Source: Sepiola atlantica
Taxonomy: Eukaryota > Mollusca > Cephalopoda > Sepiida > Sepiolidae
Direction: 5' to 3'
DNA length: 64,000 nucleotides
NCBI GenBank assembly: GCA_963556195.1
Contig: OY744517.1
Coordinates: 84,669,214 to 84,733,213, forward strand
The notes under the pieces were generated by a model. It made no database searches. It saw only the letters and a list, made by a program, of their open reading frames with translations, and was not told where the DNA came from. Positions 45,651 to 58,078 of the stretch are shown here, piece by piece; position 1 is the first letter of the stretch; each line of letters begins with the position of its first letter. Made by a program: the position numbers and the translations under genes.

Positions 45651-46030
45651 GGCCAAGATCAAAGTGTAGTATCTGTTCCGATGGATACTGCACTCTATAG
45701 ACTGGTATCGTCTTGGCCTTCGGGGCTTGATTCCGCCGGTCTATGGGTTTGTCCTGTGCAGTTCTAGGAGGTCCACCCTCCCAGGCTTTGCCTCCCCTCT
45801 TTGGGAAGGAGTAAGTTTATTGCTTACTATCTGAGGCGCCCCTACCGGGGAATGCCGACGGGGCTGCCCAGGCAATTTTTAATGGCCAGAGTGCTCACCT
45901 TCTCGGGCGCTGGCTTTTCAAATCCCACTTTCCCGACCCGACCTTGGGTCACATCTTACCTTGTGGGAGTAAGATAAAACTGGTCTTGTGCCTAACCTCC
46001 TGGAGAGGAGGTAAATAAATACTCAATAGA
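45651..46030 (+). repeat. U2 snRNA/tRNA composite SINE, copy B
   Basis: Starts GGCCAAGATCAAAGTGTAGT followed by ATCTGTTC, matching U2 snRNA from about nucleotide 18 and including the branch-point-pairing GTAGTA. GCAGTTCTAGGAGGTCCACC (45758-45777) resembles the U2 3' end. The body has the block GGCGCCCCTACCGGGGAATG and a tRNA-like region: A-box-like TGGCCAGAGTGCTCACC and B-box-like TTTTCAAATCCCAC, 35-40 bases apart. It ends near CTGGAGAGGAGGTAAATAAA. Confidence 0.8.
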
Positions 46031-47518
46031 GATAAGATGTGAGGTGTTCAAAGAATGACGTATACAGCATGCTGTAATGATATTGTGAAAAGGAAATTTT
46101 GTCAGTTATTGCGAGGATTCAATATTCTTTCGTAGGTGGGATATTTTTGTCACCTGAAATGACACAATAACCTGCGGATGCAAACTGTATATAATAATGT
46201 AGTGATAAAGTTTTAACAAGATACTGAATCTTGGATTTTCACTTTTTGATAACCAAGTGAAATATGTTTAAGTTATCCAACGATCAAAACTTCCTAGCGA
46301 CACCGACTTGAACAAAAGCACGTGTTATCGCTAAATTTGTTTCCGAACGTAATAACCTGGATGCTAAAGACATTCTGAGTTTTTTCCTGACCTTATATGG
46401 AGCTACAAATGACGAATCATTTGTAATCTTTTAGGTCGACAGTTCGAATCGGTCTCACTGCATCTAACTTTTTTGTTTGAAGCTTCTATACACAGCACAG
46501 GCAATTGTTTGTTGTTTACTTGGGGGGGGGGTCGGCTTTGACCCTTTTAAATGATGTATTTCCTTTTAGCTGGACATACAAACATCCAAACACACGGACA
46601 ACTGCCCTGGATATAATAGATGTCTTTCCCATTTCTCCAGAAGATAACACTTAAATATTATGTGCAAAGCCGTTCAGGGAAAAATAAGAATTAAAGAGAC
46701 ATATGAGAGTTCATAAGAATTCTTATTTCACAAATGGACTCATTTGTTGCTTCAAATAAAATCTCTATTGTTTGCGTTAACGTATGTAGATCTAAACTGG
46801 TCTAAATAGACACCCCGGGGCTCATGGGCGTAACATGGTGGACAGCCGTGATATGACATCTATCATCTGGCAAGATGAATCAATCACCATAGATGACAAT
46901 AATAGATGTCATGTTAATGAAAGCACCATTCATCACTATTTTATCCTCCTCAAATTTTCTTCCACTTGTGTTGCTAAGTTCATCAAACATCTTCAATCTA
47001 GTGAAGGAGCCGGGAAAATCATCTATCCTATATATCATACAGATCTTTTCTAAGCCAGAAAAAACATTTTAGACAATAACAGCAGTAAGGTAATATGTGA
47101 GTGTTCTAGAAGGTGGTTGTATGTGTTGTAAAGAAAGTACTAACACCGTTTCCTTATACAACAAACTATCGATATGACACAACGATCGAGGCCGACGGGG
47201 ATCGTGCACCCTGGGGCGCACTAGTATGCATCTTGGTGATGATGCTAGACCCTATGTAAAAACAAAGTAGAGATATAAGGCTAGTATGTATACTCAACAC
47301 AGGTCGACCATCTAAACAGGGAAAACAGTTTTCGTCATAGCAGTGTATATTTGATTATTTTCAAGTATTTTGGGATTTGATCCCCTAGTGGTTAGGAATA
47401 ATTTTTCAGGGTTTGTTATGAATTTATGTCCTGAGGTGGATATATCAGCTATCTATATAATAAAATAAAGTAAGTCTATTTCTTGAATCGTCATGTTTAA
47501 TAGCATTCTTCCCACACA
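46030..47518. other. Non-coding stretch
   Basis: A possible decayed SINE head (CAGTTCGAATCGGTCTC, a B-box match) sits at 46438-46460 and a G10 run at 46522-46531. The 72-residue frame at 46835-47053 has no known domain. Confidence 0.5.
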
Positions 47519-50500
47519 ACATATATTTGATTTTGATACATCATGTTTATGTTGATCATTGGTCTTTGTTCATATTTGATTTTGATACATCATTTTTTTT
47601 GTTGATCATTGGTCTCTGATCATATTTGATTTTGATACATCATTTTTTTGTTGATCATTGGTCTCTGTTCATATTTGATTTGGATACATCATTTTTTTGT
47701 TGATCATTGGTCTCTGTTCATATTTGATTTTGATACATCATTTTTTTGCTGATCATTGGTCTTTGTTCATATTTGATTTTGATACATCATTTTTTTGTTG
47801 ATCATTGGTCTCTGTTCATATTTGATTTCGATACATCATTTTTTGTTGATCATTGGTCTCTGTTCATATTTGATTTGGATACATGATTTTTTGTTGATCA
47901 TTGGTCTCTGTTCATATTTGATTTTGATACATCATTATGTTGTTGATCATTGGTCTTTGTTCATATTTGATTTTGATACATCATTTTTGTGTATCATTGG
48001 TCTCTGTTCATATTTGATTTGGATACATCATTTTTTTGTTGATCATTGGTCTCTGTTCATATTTGATTTTGATACATCATTTATTTGTTGATCATTAGTC
48101 TTTGTTCATATTTGATTTTAATACATAATTTTTTTGTTGATCATTGGTCTCTGTTCATATTTGATTTTGATACATCATTTATTTGTTGATCATTTGTCTC
48201 TGTTCATATTTGATTTTGATACATGATTTTTTTGTTGATCATTGGTCTCTGTTCATATTTGATTTTGATACATCATTTTTTTGTTGATCATTGCTCTCTG
48301 TTCATATTTTATTTCGATACATCATTTTTTTGTTGATCATTGGTCTCTGTTAATATTTGATTTCGATACATCATTTTTTTGTTGATCATTGGTCTCTGTT
48401 CATATTTCATTTAGATACATCATTTTTTTTATTGATCATTTGTCTCTGTTCATTTTTGATTTTGATACATCATTTTTTTTGTTGATCATTTGTCTCTGTT
48501 TATATTTCATTTTGATACATCATTTTTTTGTTGATCATTGGTCTCTGTTCATATTTGATTTCGATACATCATTTTTTTCTTGATCATTGGTCTCTGTTCA
48601 TATTTGATTTCGATACATATTTTTTTGTTGATCATTGGTCTTTGTTGATATTTGATTTTGATACATCATTTTTGTTGATCATTGGTCTCTGTTCATATTT
48701 GATTTTGATACATCATTTTTTTGTTGATCATTGGTCTCTGTTCATATTTTATTTTGATACATAATTTTTTTGTTGATCATTGGTCTCTGTTCATATTTGA
48801 TTTTGATACATCATTTTTTATTGATCATTGGTCTCTGTTCATATTTGATTTGGATACATCATTTTTTTGTTGATCATTGGTCTCTGTTCATATTTGATTT
48901 TGATACATAATTTTTTTGTTGATCATTGGTCTCTAGTCATATTTGATTTTGATACATCATTTTTTTTGTTGATCATTGGTCTCTGTTCATATTTGATTTC
49001 GATACATGTTTTTTTCTGTTGATCATTGGTCTCTGTTCATATTTGATTTTCATACATGTTTTTTTTTGTTGATCATTGGTCTCTGTTCATATTTGCTTTT
49101 TATACATCATTTATTTTATTGATCATTGGTCTCTAGTCATATTTGATTTTGATACATCATTTTTTTGTTGATCATTGGTCTCTGTTCATATTTGATTTTG
49201 ATACATCATTTTTTTGTTGATCATTGGTCTCTGTTCATATTTGATTTGGATACATGATTTTTTTGTTGATCATTGGTCTCTGTTTATATTTGATTTGGAT
49301 ACATCATTTTTTTGTTGATCCTTGGTCTCTGTTCATATTTGATTTAGATACATAATTTTTTTGTTGATCATTGGTCTCTAGTCATATTTGATTTTGATAC
49401 ATCATTTTTTTTGTTGATCATTGGTCTCTGTTCATATTTGATTTCGATACATGTTTTTTTTTGTTGATCATTGGTCTCTGTTCATATTTGATTTTGATAC
49501 ATCATTATGTTGTTGATCATTGGTCTTTGTTGATATTTGATTTTGATACATCATTTTTGTTGATCATTGGTCTCTGTTCATATTTGATTTTGATACATCA
49601 TTTTTTTGTTGATCATTGGTCTCTGTTCATATTTGATTTTGATACATCATTTTTTTTGTTGATCATTGGTCTTTGTTCATATTTGATTTTGATACATCAT
49701 TTTTTTGTTGATCATTGGTCTCTGTTCATATTTGATTTTGATACATCATTTTTTTGTTGATCATTTGTCTCTGTTCATATTTGATTTTGATACATCTTTT
49801 TTTTGTTGATCATTGGTCTCTGTTCATATTTCATTTAGATACATCATTTTTTTTATTGATCATTGGTCTCTGTTCATATTTGATTTTCATACATCATTTT
49901 TTGTTGATCATTGGTCTCTGTTCATATTTGCTTTTTATACATCATTTATTTTATTGATCAATGGTCTCTAGTCATATTTGATTCTGATACATCATTTTTT
50001 TGTTGATCATTGGTCTCTGTTCATATTTGATTTGGATACATCATTTTTTTGTTGATCATTGGTCTCTGTTCATATTTTATTTGGATACATCATTTTTTTG
50101 TTGATCATTGGTCTCTGTTTATATTTGATTTGGATACATCATTATTTTGTTGATCATTGGTCTCTGTTCATATTTGATTTTGATACATCATTTTTTTTGT
50201 TGATCATTGGTCTCTGTTTATATTTCATTTTGATACATCATTTTTTTGTTGATCATTGGTCTCTGTTCATATTTGATTTTGATACATCATTTTCTTGTTG
50301 ATCATTGGTCTCTGTTCATATTTGATTTTCATACATCATTTTTTTGTTGATCATTGGTCTCTGTTCATATTTGCTTTTTATACATCATTTATTTTATTGA
50401 TCATTGATCTCTAGTCATATTTGATTTTGATACATCATTTTTTGTTGATCATTGGTCTCTGTTCATATTTGATTTGGATACATGATTTTTTTGTTGATCA

Positions 50501-53500
50501 TTGGTCTCTGTTCATATTTGATTTTGATACATCATTTTTTTGTTGATCATTTGTCTCTGTTCATATTTGATTTTGATACATCATTTTTTTTGTTGATCAT
50601 TGGTCTCTGTTCATATTTCATTTAGATACATCATTTTTTTTATTGATCAATGGTCTCTGTTCATATTTGATTTTCATACATCATTTTTTTGTTGATCATT
50701 AGTCTCTGTTCATATTTGCTTTTTATACATCATTTATTTTATTGATCATTGGTCTCTAGTCATATTTGATTTTGATACATCATTTTTTTGTTGATCATTG
50801 GTCTCTGTTCATATTTGATTTTGATACATCATTTTTTTGTTGATCATTGGTCTCTGTTCATATTTGATTTTGATACATCATTTTTTTGTTGATCATTGGT
50901 CTCTGTTCATATTTGATTTTGATACATCATTATTTTGTTGATCATTTGTCTTTGTTCATATTTGCTTTTTATACATCATTTATTTCATTGATCATTGATC
51001 TCTAGTCATATTTGATTTTGATACATCATTTTTTTGTTGATCATTGGTCTCTGTTCATATTTGATTTGGATACATGATTTTTTTGTTGATCATTGGTCTC
51101 TGTTCATATTTGATTTGGATACATCATTATTTTGTTGATCATTGGTCTTTGTTCATATTTGATTTGGATACATCATTTTTTTGTTGATCATTGGTCTCTG
51201 TTGATATTTGATTTTGATACATCATTTTTTTGTTGATCATTGGTCTTTGTTAATATTTGATTTTGATACATCATTTTTTGTTGATCATTGGTCTCTGTTC
51301 ATATTTGATTTTGATACATCATTTTTTTGTTGATCATTGGTCTCTGTTCATATTTTATTTTGATACATCATTATTTGTGTATCATTGGTCTCTGTTCATA
51401 TTTGATTTCGATACATCATTTTTTTGTTGATCATTGGTCTCTGTTCATATTTTATTTCGATACATCATTTTTTTGTTGATCATTGGTCTCTGTTAATATT
51501 TGATTTCGATACATCATTTTTTTGTTGAGCATTGGTCTCTGTTCATATTTGATTTCGATACATAATTTTTTTGTTGATCATTGGTCTCTGTTCATATTTG
51601 ATTTTGATACATCATTTTTTATTGATCATTGGTCTCTCTTCATATTTGATTTCGATACATGTTTTTTTCTTGATCATTGGTCTCTGTTCATATTTGATTT
51701 TGATACATCATTTTTCTGTTGATCATTGGTCTCTGTTCATATTTGATTTTGATACATCATTTTTTGTTGATCATTGGTCTTTGTTCATATTTGATTTTGA
51801 TACATCATTATTTTATTGATCATTTGTCTCTGTTCATATTTGATTTTGATACATCATTTTTTTGTTGATCATTGGTCTCTGTTCATATTTGATTTTAGTA
51901 CATCATTTTTTTGTTGATCATTGGTCTCTGTTAATATTTGATTTTGATACATCATTTTTTTGTTGATCATCGGTCTCTGTTCATATTTGATTTTGATACA
52001 TCATTTTTTTGTTGATCATTGGTCTCTGTTCATATTTCATTTTGATACATCATTTTTTAGTTGATCATTGGTCTCTGTTCATATTTGATTTTGATACATC
52101 ATTTTTTTTGTTGATCCTTGGTCTCTGTTCATATTTGATTTTGATACATAATTTTTTGTTGATCATTGGTCTCTGTTCATATTTGATTTTGATACATCAT
52201 TTTTTGTTGATCATTGGTGTTTGTTCATATTTGGTTTTTAATACATCATTTATTTTATTGATCATTGGTCTCTAGTCATATTTGATTTTGATACATCATT
52301 TATTTGTTGATCATTGGTCTCTGTTCATATTTTATTTGGATACATCATTTTTTTGTTGATCATTGGTCTCTGTTCATATTTGATTTGGATACATCATTAT
52401 TTTGTTGATCATTGGTCTTTGTTCATATTTGATTTTGATACATCATCTTTTTGTTGATCATTGGTCTCTGTTCATATTTCATTTTGATACATCATTTTTT
52501 TGTTGATCATTTGGCTTTGTTAATATTTGATTTTGATACATCATTTTTTGTTGATCATTGGTCTCTGTTCATATTTGATTTTGATACATCATTTTTTATT
52601 GATCATTGGTCTCTCTTCATATTTGATTTGGATACATCATTTTTTTGTTGATCATTGGTCTCTGTTCATATTTGATTTTGATACATCATTTTTCTGTTGA
52701 TCATTGGTCTCTGTTCATATTTGATTTTGATACATCATTTTTTTGTTGATCATTGGTCTTTGTTCATATTTGATTTTGATACATCATTATTTTATTGATC
52801 ATTTGTCTCTGTTCATATTTGATTTTGATACATCATTTTTTTGTTGATCATTGGTCTCTGTTCATATTTGATTTTAGTACATCATTTTTTTGTTGATCAT
52901 TGGTCTCTGTTAATATTTGATTTTGATACATCATTTTTTTGTTGATCATCGGTCTCTGTTCATATTTGATTTTGATACATCATTTTTTTGTTGATCATTG
53001 GTCTCTGTTCATATTTCATTTTGATACATCATTTTTTAGTTGATCATTGGTCTCTGTTCATATTTGATTTTGATACATCATTTTTTTTGTTGATCCTTGG
53101 TCTCTGTTCATATTTGATTTTGATACATAATTTTTTTGTTGATCATTGGTCTCTGTTCATATTTGATTTTGATACATCATTTTTTGTTGATCATTGGTGT
53201 TTGTTCATATTTGATTTTGATACATCATTTTTTTTGTTGATCCTTGGTCTCTGTTCATATTTGATTTTGATACATCATTTTTTAGTTGATCATTGGTCTC
53301 TGTTCATATTTGATTTTGATACATCATTTTTTTTGTTGATCCTTGGTCTCTGTTCATATTTGATTTTGATACATAATTTTTTAGTTGATCATTGGTCTCT
53401 GTTCATATTTTATTTGGATACATCATTTTTGTTGATCATTGGTCTCTGTTCATATTTGATTTGGATACATCATTATTTTGTTGATCATTGGTCTTTGTTC

Positions 53501-54430
53501 ATATTTGATTTTGATACATCATCTTTTTGTTGATCATTGGTCTCTGTTCATATTTCATTTTGATACATCATTTTTTTGTTGATCATTTGGCTTTGTTAAT
53601 ATTTGATTTTGATACATCATTTTTTGTTGATCATTGGTCTCTGTTCATATTTGATTTTGATACATCATTTTTTTGTTGATCATTGGTCTTTGTTCATATT
53701 TGATTTTGATACATCATTTTTTGTTGATCATTGGTCTCTGTTCATATTTGATTTCGATACATCATTTTTTTGTTGATCATTGGTCTCTGTTCATATTTGA
53801 TTTCGATACATAATTTTTTTGTTGATCATTGGTCTCTGTTCATATTTGATTTTGATACATCATTTTTTATTGATCATTGGTCTCTGTTCATATTTGATTT
53901 TGATACATCATTTTTTTGTTGATCATTGGTCTCTGTTCATATTTCATTTTGATACATCATTTTTTTGTTGATCATTGGTCTCTGTTCATATTTGATTTTG
54001 ATACATCATTTTTTTGTTAATCATTGGTCTCTGTTCATATTTTATTTTGATACATCATTTTTTTGTTGATCATTGGTCTCTGTTCATATTTTATTTTGAT
54101 ACATCATTTTTTTGTTGATCATTGGTCTCTGTTGATATTTGATTTTGATACATCTTTTTTTGTATATCATTGGTCTCTGTTTATATTTGATTTTGATACA
54201 TTTTTTTTTTGTATATCATTGGTCTCTGTTCATATTTGATTTTGATACATCTTTTTTTTTGTTGATCATTGGTCTCTATTCATATTTGATTTTGATACAT
54301 CATTTTTCTGTTGATCATTGGTCTCTGTTCATATTTGATTTTGATACATCATTTTTTTGTTGATCATTGGTCTCTGTTCATATTTCATTTTGATACATCA
54401 TTTTATTGCTGATAATTGGTCTCTGTTCTT
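47519..54430. repeat. 6.9-kb satellite of ~48-bp units
   Basis: The unit is TTGATCATTGGTCTCTGTTC, ATATTTGATTTTGATACATC, ATTTTTTTG; length varies 46-50 by changes in the T run, giving about 140 units from length over period. Variants (TTTGGATACAT, TTTCGATACAT, a TTTGCTTTTTATACATCATT unit) recur in sets. The segment near 51700-52250 returns at 52680-53220, offset 979 bp (for example GATTTTAGTA at 51891 and 52870). The frames reading DHWSLFIFDFDTSFF shift with each T-run change and are artefacts. Confidence 0.97.
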
Positions 54431-54439
54431 AACAACAGA

Positions 54440-54960
54440 AATGTATTTCAATTCAATTTCTTTCAAATTAGATTTCATCGGCCTAGGAACATTTTTCAAA
54501 TGGATGCCATCTTAACTCGATAGCAACAGAAGCAGCATCAGCCTTAAAGTCCAACACTTCCTCACCATGGTAAGGGTGTTAGCAACGTTTTAGTGTCAGG
54601 GCTACCCGACTAACAGGGCTCTAGTGAAAATCCAGGAGGAGTCAGCATCAAGATCCATCGTCCTCTCGTCGTCTCTGCCTCTGCATGTGGCAAGCAGAGG
54701 CGTGTCAGGTGTGGAATCGCACATCAATCGAGTGAAAATAGTAACGTTGCTTCTGTGCTATTCCTTTGTGTGTTATACGCCAAACCTTCCCCGACTTTGC
54801 ATGCAACCGCTGAGGCTTGCTGCTCTCGCTGATGGGGGTAAAAACCTGCAATCTAGCAGGTTAATGAGAAGCTGTGACCAATGAGGATAACTTCATGCAA
54901 GCCAGACAATCCTGAGGCACGATCTTCACGAACTCGATCAGAAGTTTGATTCACTTAATA
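54440..54960 (+). other. Unclassified GC-richer block
   Basis: Markedly less AT-rich than its surroundings, with CAGGGCTACCCGACTAACAG and a CCTGCAATCTAGCAGG hairpin. One frame of 86 residues (54624-54884) is open but shows no domain; it could be an old repeat or a decayed exon. Confidence 0.35.
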
Positions 54961-55008
54961 ACAACAATAATAACAACAACAATAATAACAACAGCAGCAG
55001 CAGCATCA
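54960..55008. repeat. (AAC/AAT/AGC)n trinucleotide repeat
   Basis: Runs of AAC and AAT units ending in four CAG units. Confidence 0.9.
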
Positions 55009-55068
55009 ACTATTTATCCTTAATTAAATACAATTACAAAATGCTTAGCAGTACAAGACATACGACAA

Positions 55069-55141
55069 GCCCAAATAGCTCAGGTGGTTGTGTGTTAGAC
55101 TGAAGATCTAACGAACCCGGTTTCAATCACGGATCTCGGCA
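55069..55141 (+). pseudogene. tRNA-Phe(GAA) pseudogene
   Basis: 73 bases line up with animal tRNA-Phe: GCTCAG D arm start, a perfect anticodon arm TTAGA-CTGAAGA-TCTAA with anticodon GAA, TTCAATC T loop and a final CTCGGCA. The acceptor has two mismatches, and the D and T stems each have one or more non-pairing positions, so folding is impaired. No 3' SINE body is evident. Confidence 0.7.
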
Positions 55142-55466
55142 TACGGTTTTATTATTATTTATTGTTGGAAATCTATTAGTTGCTATTAATACTTATTTAA
55201 ATAAAAAATGTAATAACTTAAAGTACTACAATCAATGCATTTTTCGTTTCTTCATAAACGCGTCAGTTATTTTAATACTTCGTTATATAGTTTTTAAAAA
55301 AAAACTGAATTTCTTTGTGACCCTTTGAAAAATGAAATTTAATGTTCAGAATTATATTTAAAAACAAAAAAAATAATATTTTTGGAAAATAAAAATGTCG
55401 TAGTTAAAAAAAAACCCAAAAAACAACAAAAAAACAAAACAAAAGCAAAATTAAAGTAAAAACACT
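55142..55466. other. AT-rich non-coding stretch
   Basis: A-rich runs with AAAAC repeats at 55380-55450. No gene seen. Confidence 0.5.
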
Positions 55467-55497
55467 TCCGAGCAACGCTGGGTAGATACAGCTAGTT
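55466..55497 (+). other. Helitron-like 3' terminus, second copy
   Basis: CCGAGCAACGCTGGGTAG, a short hairpin, then CAGCTAGT, parallel to 9720-9750. Confidence 0.35.
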
Positions 55498-55499
55498 AA

Positions 55500-56404
55500 T
55501 AATAACAGTCAATATTCATTTCATTTGTTTCATGAAATTCTATAAAGAGATATATGAGATGTCATTTTTCAGATTATAGCTATAATCTATAACCCGGTGC
55601 AAATAGGTACTTCAAGCAATTACTCAAGTGAAATACGAATTTAATTTGACATTATCAAAAAGTTGCCAAAGAAAGACACCGATCAAATAGGACACAGAGT
55701 ATGGTGGCCCGAATGATGGAACAGCAAGAACAAAGACAAACAATTAATTTTAAAATAAAAGATCAATGAAGTCGTGTAAGAATATCTAATTGAAAATGCT
55801 CAAACAAAACGGTTGGAAGGCGCAATGTCCACAATCTAAGCTTAAAGCCAAAAAAGAGACAGAAAAGGTAGTTTAACAATATTTATAAATTAAACATCAA
55901 TAAATCTTGATTTGGTTTTGTGTATGGATGTGCAGAGAATAAAAAAAACTAAATAATCCTCTAATTCAAACAATTTTGAGTCCACCAAATTCAAGACTTT
56001 TGTCTATTGCTCCTTTTATTCAATGTTTCTTAGATGTCTTTTAATCTCAAAGTTACAGGTTTTCAACTTAAGGAACAAGATTCTTTACAAAACGTGTATT
56101 TTAGATTCTTCTTTGAATCTGCCAATTACCATTAAACCAAGGTTGAATGCATATTACAAAGAATCAATGTTCATATATATAAATAAGTAGAGTAGGGCAG
56201 TATCTGCTTCCTGGTATAACATTCACCCGGATTGAGACGGCTTCTTCCTTCCAGGAGAAAGTTTCTAAGGAATAGATATTGTAATTTTACAATCTTTATT
56301 CTCATCTTTTACTTGTCTATATAATTGCTCTATCTCGTATATCAAGCATCTATTCTTTCATGATAGGTTCTACTTTAAAGGTATACATTATATCTTTATT
56401 TTCC

Positions 56405-56405
<1 letters not shown>
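55500..56405. other. AT-rich non-coding stretch
   Basis: No gene, RNA or clear repeat recognised. Confidence 0.5.

Positions 56406-56409
<4 letters not shown>

Positions 56410-56442
<33 letters not shown>
56410..56442. repeat. (TA)n microsatellite
   Basis: Alternating TA. Confidence 0.95.
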
Positions 56443-56446
<4 letters not shown>

Positions 56447-56769
56447 AAATTGAAATATAAGCCATATTAACAATACAAGATTTTTTTTTTTTTTTTTACA
56501 TTAATCCTATCAATTTCGGAATAAAATTCCTTCTTCAGGGATAACCAGTATTGAGTCATTTTTTTTTTCATCAAAAAACGAGTATAAAACAAACTTATTT
56601 CTTTGTTACTTGATAAACGTCTTTGGTACGATGTCTCCGCAGTGTTGTTATCGGCGTTATGATTCAAATCCGGTGTCGAACGAAAGAAGCGTTGGCTCGC
56701 TGTCTTGAAAAATGTGGGTTGGTCGTTCAATTTCAAAGTATTGATATATATATATATATAAGGTGTTTG

Positions 56770-56870
56770 CATTATTAGTCTAAGTTGGCCATGCTGATGA
56801 TGGCTGTGAGCCAGAAACACGTGTCCATTGATTACTTTTACGTACATATAAAATAAATGAATATATATAT
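56770..56870 (+). repeat. SINE fragment carrying a hammerhead
   Basis: GTCTAAGTTGGCCATGCTGA through GATTACTTTTACGTAC parallels 57118-57186, the 3' half of a tRNA-headed SINE. Here the head is missing, and a (TA)n run at 56744-56761 lies just upstream. Confidence 0.65.
56787..56831 (+). ncRNA. Hammerhead ribozyme candidate with canonical core
   Basis: Canonical core CTGATGA (56794-56800). Stem II TGGCT/AGCCA is perfect with a 3-nt loop (56801-56813). GAAA 56814-56817. Stem III is the palindrome ACACGTGT (56817-56824) and cleavage base C56825 completes a GTC triplet. Stem I pairs ATG with CAT, then has one mismatch and one further pair; the sister copy at 57130-57171 has CCATG/CATGG, a full five pairs. 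The stem II base is U-A rather than G-C. Confidence 0.68.
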
Positions 56871-57051
56871 ATATTAACGAAAAAGTTAAGGGCGACTAAT
56901 AATGCAATTTTCTACATCTTAATCACTTAGGAAGTGAGACAATCGAAATAGTAGTAAGCAAAAAAAACAACGAACGCTGCAAACACCAATAAAAATAATT
57001 CCATGAAAATACATTAAATATTTAGGTGATAAAAAGCGTACATATTTCTAG

Positions 57052-57200
57052 ACAGGGCGTCTTGGTCCAACAATAAAGATGCTTGACTATAGACGTCAAT
57101 ATCGAAGGTTCGATCCTTGTCTAAGTTAGCCATGCTGATGACGTCTGTAAGCCAGAAACACGTAGCCATGGATTACTTTTATGTACGGATAATATATATA
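57052..57200 (+). repeat. tRNA-derived SINE with hammerhead-like body
   Basis: Head: GGGCGTCTTGGTCCAACAAT (A-box region) and a perfect B box GGTTCGATCC about 45 bases on. The body CCATGCTGATGACG, CCAGAAACACGTAGCCATGG is the hammerhead region (57130-57171) with a decayed stem II and stem III. Tail GATTACTTTTATGTACGG, then (TA)n at 57192-57217. Confidence 0.75.
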
Positions 57201-57533
57201 TATATATATATATATATCGAGAGGTCGCACATCGAAGCGCTGATGCAATCAGAATAATAAAGAGAATATTTAAAAAAAAAATATTTTGAAGTCTGAATAA
57301 CGCAGAAATTTGTTTTTTTTTAAAATAAATTATTTATTTATCTTAAAAACTTTCTTTGTTTTTTTTTGTTTAAACTTGAGTACTTTCGGTACAAGATACC
57401 TTCATCGAAAGCATAGTCATTTTCTTTTTTTTCTTCTTTTTATTTATTCCTGACTAAGACATTTTCCCAGTTTTATACGTACATAAAACTATATATATAT
57501 TTATTTTATACGTACATAAAAGTAATATATATA

Positions 57534-57556
57534 TATATATATATATCATTGCCTAG
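57534..57556. repeat. (TA)n microsatellite preceded by duplicated TTTTATACGTACATAAA
   Basis: TTTTATACGTACATAAA occurs at 57473 and again at 57512, the second followed by (TA)n. Confidence 0.8.
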
Positions 57557-57867
57557 AGTTAATAGCTATCAATTCACACCTTTTGTCATATTCTATCAAG
57601 ATTTTTTCTTTTTATTTTTGGCTTCTGTCAATCTTTTGTTACAACAACAAAAGTGGTCATGAATATAGACTGACCACGACTCATTAGTATTCATCTATTG
57701 CCATGCAAAAGTATTGAACGCAGCATTTAAAAATGTTTCTTCTCAGACCATCATAATTTCTACCATAACAATTTCTACAACAAACTTAAAACTTGAGTTG
57801 ATGAAAGTCAACACTTAAGATATCCTACATATTAAGAGAAATAAGAGAAACGCATGTCCATTTTTAC

Positions 57868-58078
57868 TTGCCTCCCCACAAGGACCGAGTTCGACACAGG
57901 GTCGGTTTTTAATGTGGGGAAATCTAGTGCCCCAAAAAGGGCCACTCTGGATTGGGACAAACAAAATTAAAATTGCCTCAGTCTAGAAGGATTACTTTTT
58001 CACTGGCCGAGGACAGAAAAGATTAAGCGTAGTATAAAAACAGATACTATACTTTGCTTCTAGCCAAAAGGGTCTGTA
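57868..58078 (-). repeat. Divergent U2-headed SINE, copy E
   Basis: On the minus strand CCTTTTGGCTAGAAGCAAAG and TATAGTATCTGTT match the U2 5' region, ending near CCTTGTGGGGAGGCAA. The middle is shorter and different from copies A-C, so this may be an old or separate subfamily. Confidence 0.55.

Noticed and set aside
45651..45690. Functional U2 snRNA gene
   Set aside because: Only the 5' part matches well; the Sm site and central stem-loops of U2 are not present and the rest is SINE body.
47795..54363. Many DHWSLFIFDFDTSFF-type frames
   Set aside because: They come from the ~48-bp satellite and change frame whenever the T run changes length.
47519..54430. CRISPR array
   Set aside because: Units abut with no unique spacers, no cas genes, and the genome is eukaryotic.
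54624..54884. 86-residue frame as a host gene
   Set aside because: No recognisable domain, signal or splice pattern; the GC-rich block is more likely an old repeat.
55069..55141. Functional tRNA-Phe gene
   Set aside because: Acceptor, D and T stems contain non-pairing positions although the anticodon arm is perfect.
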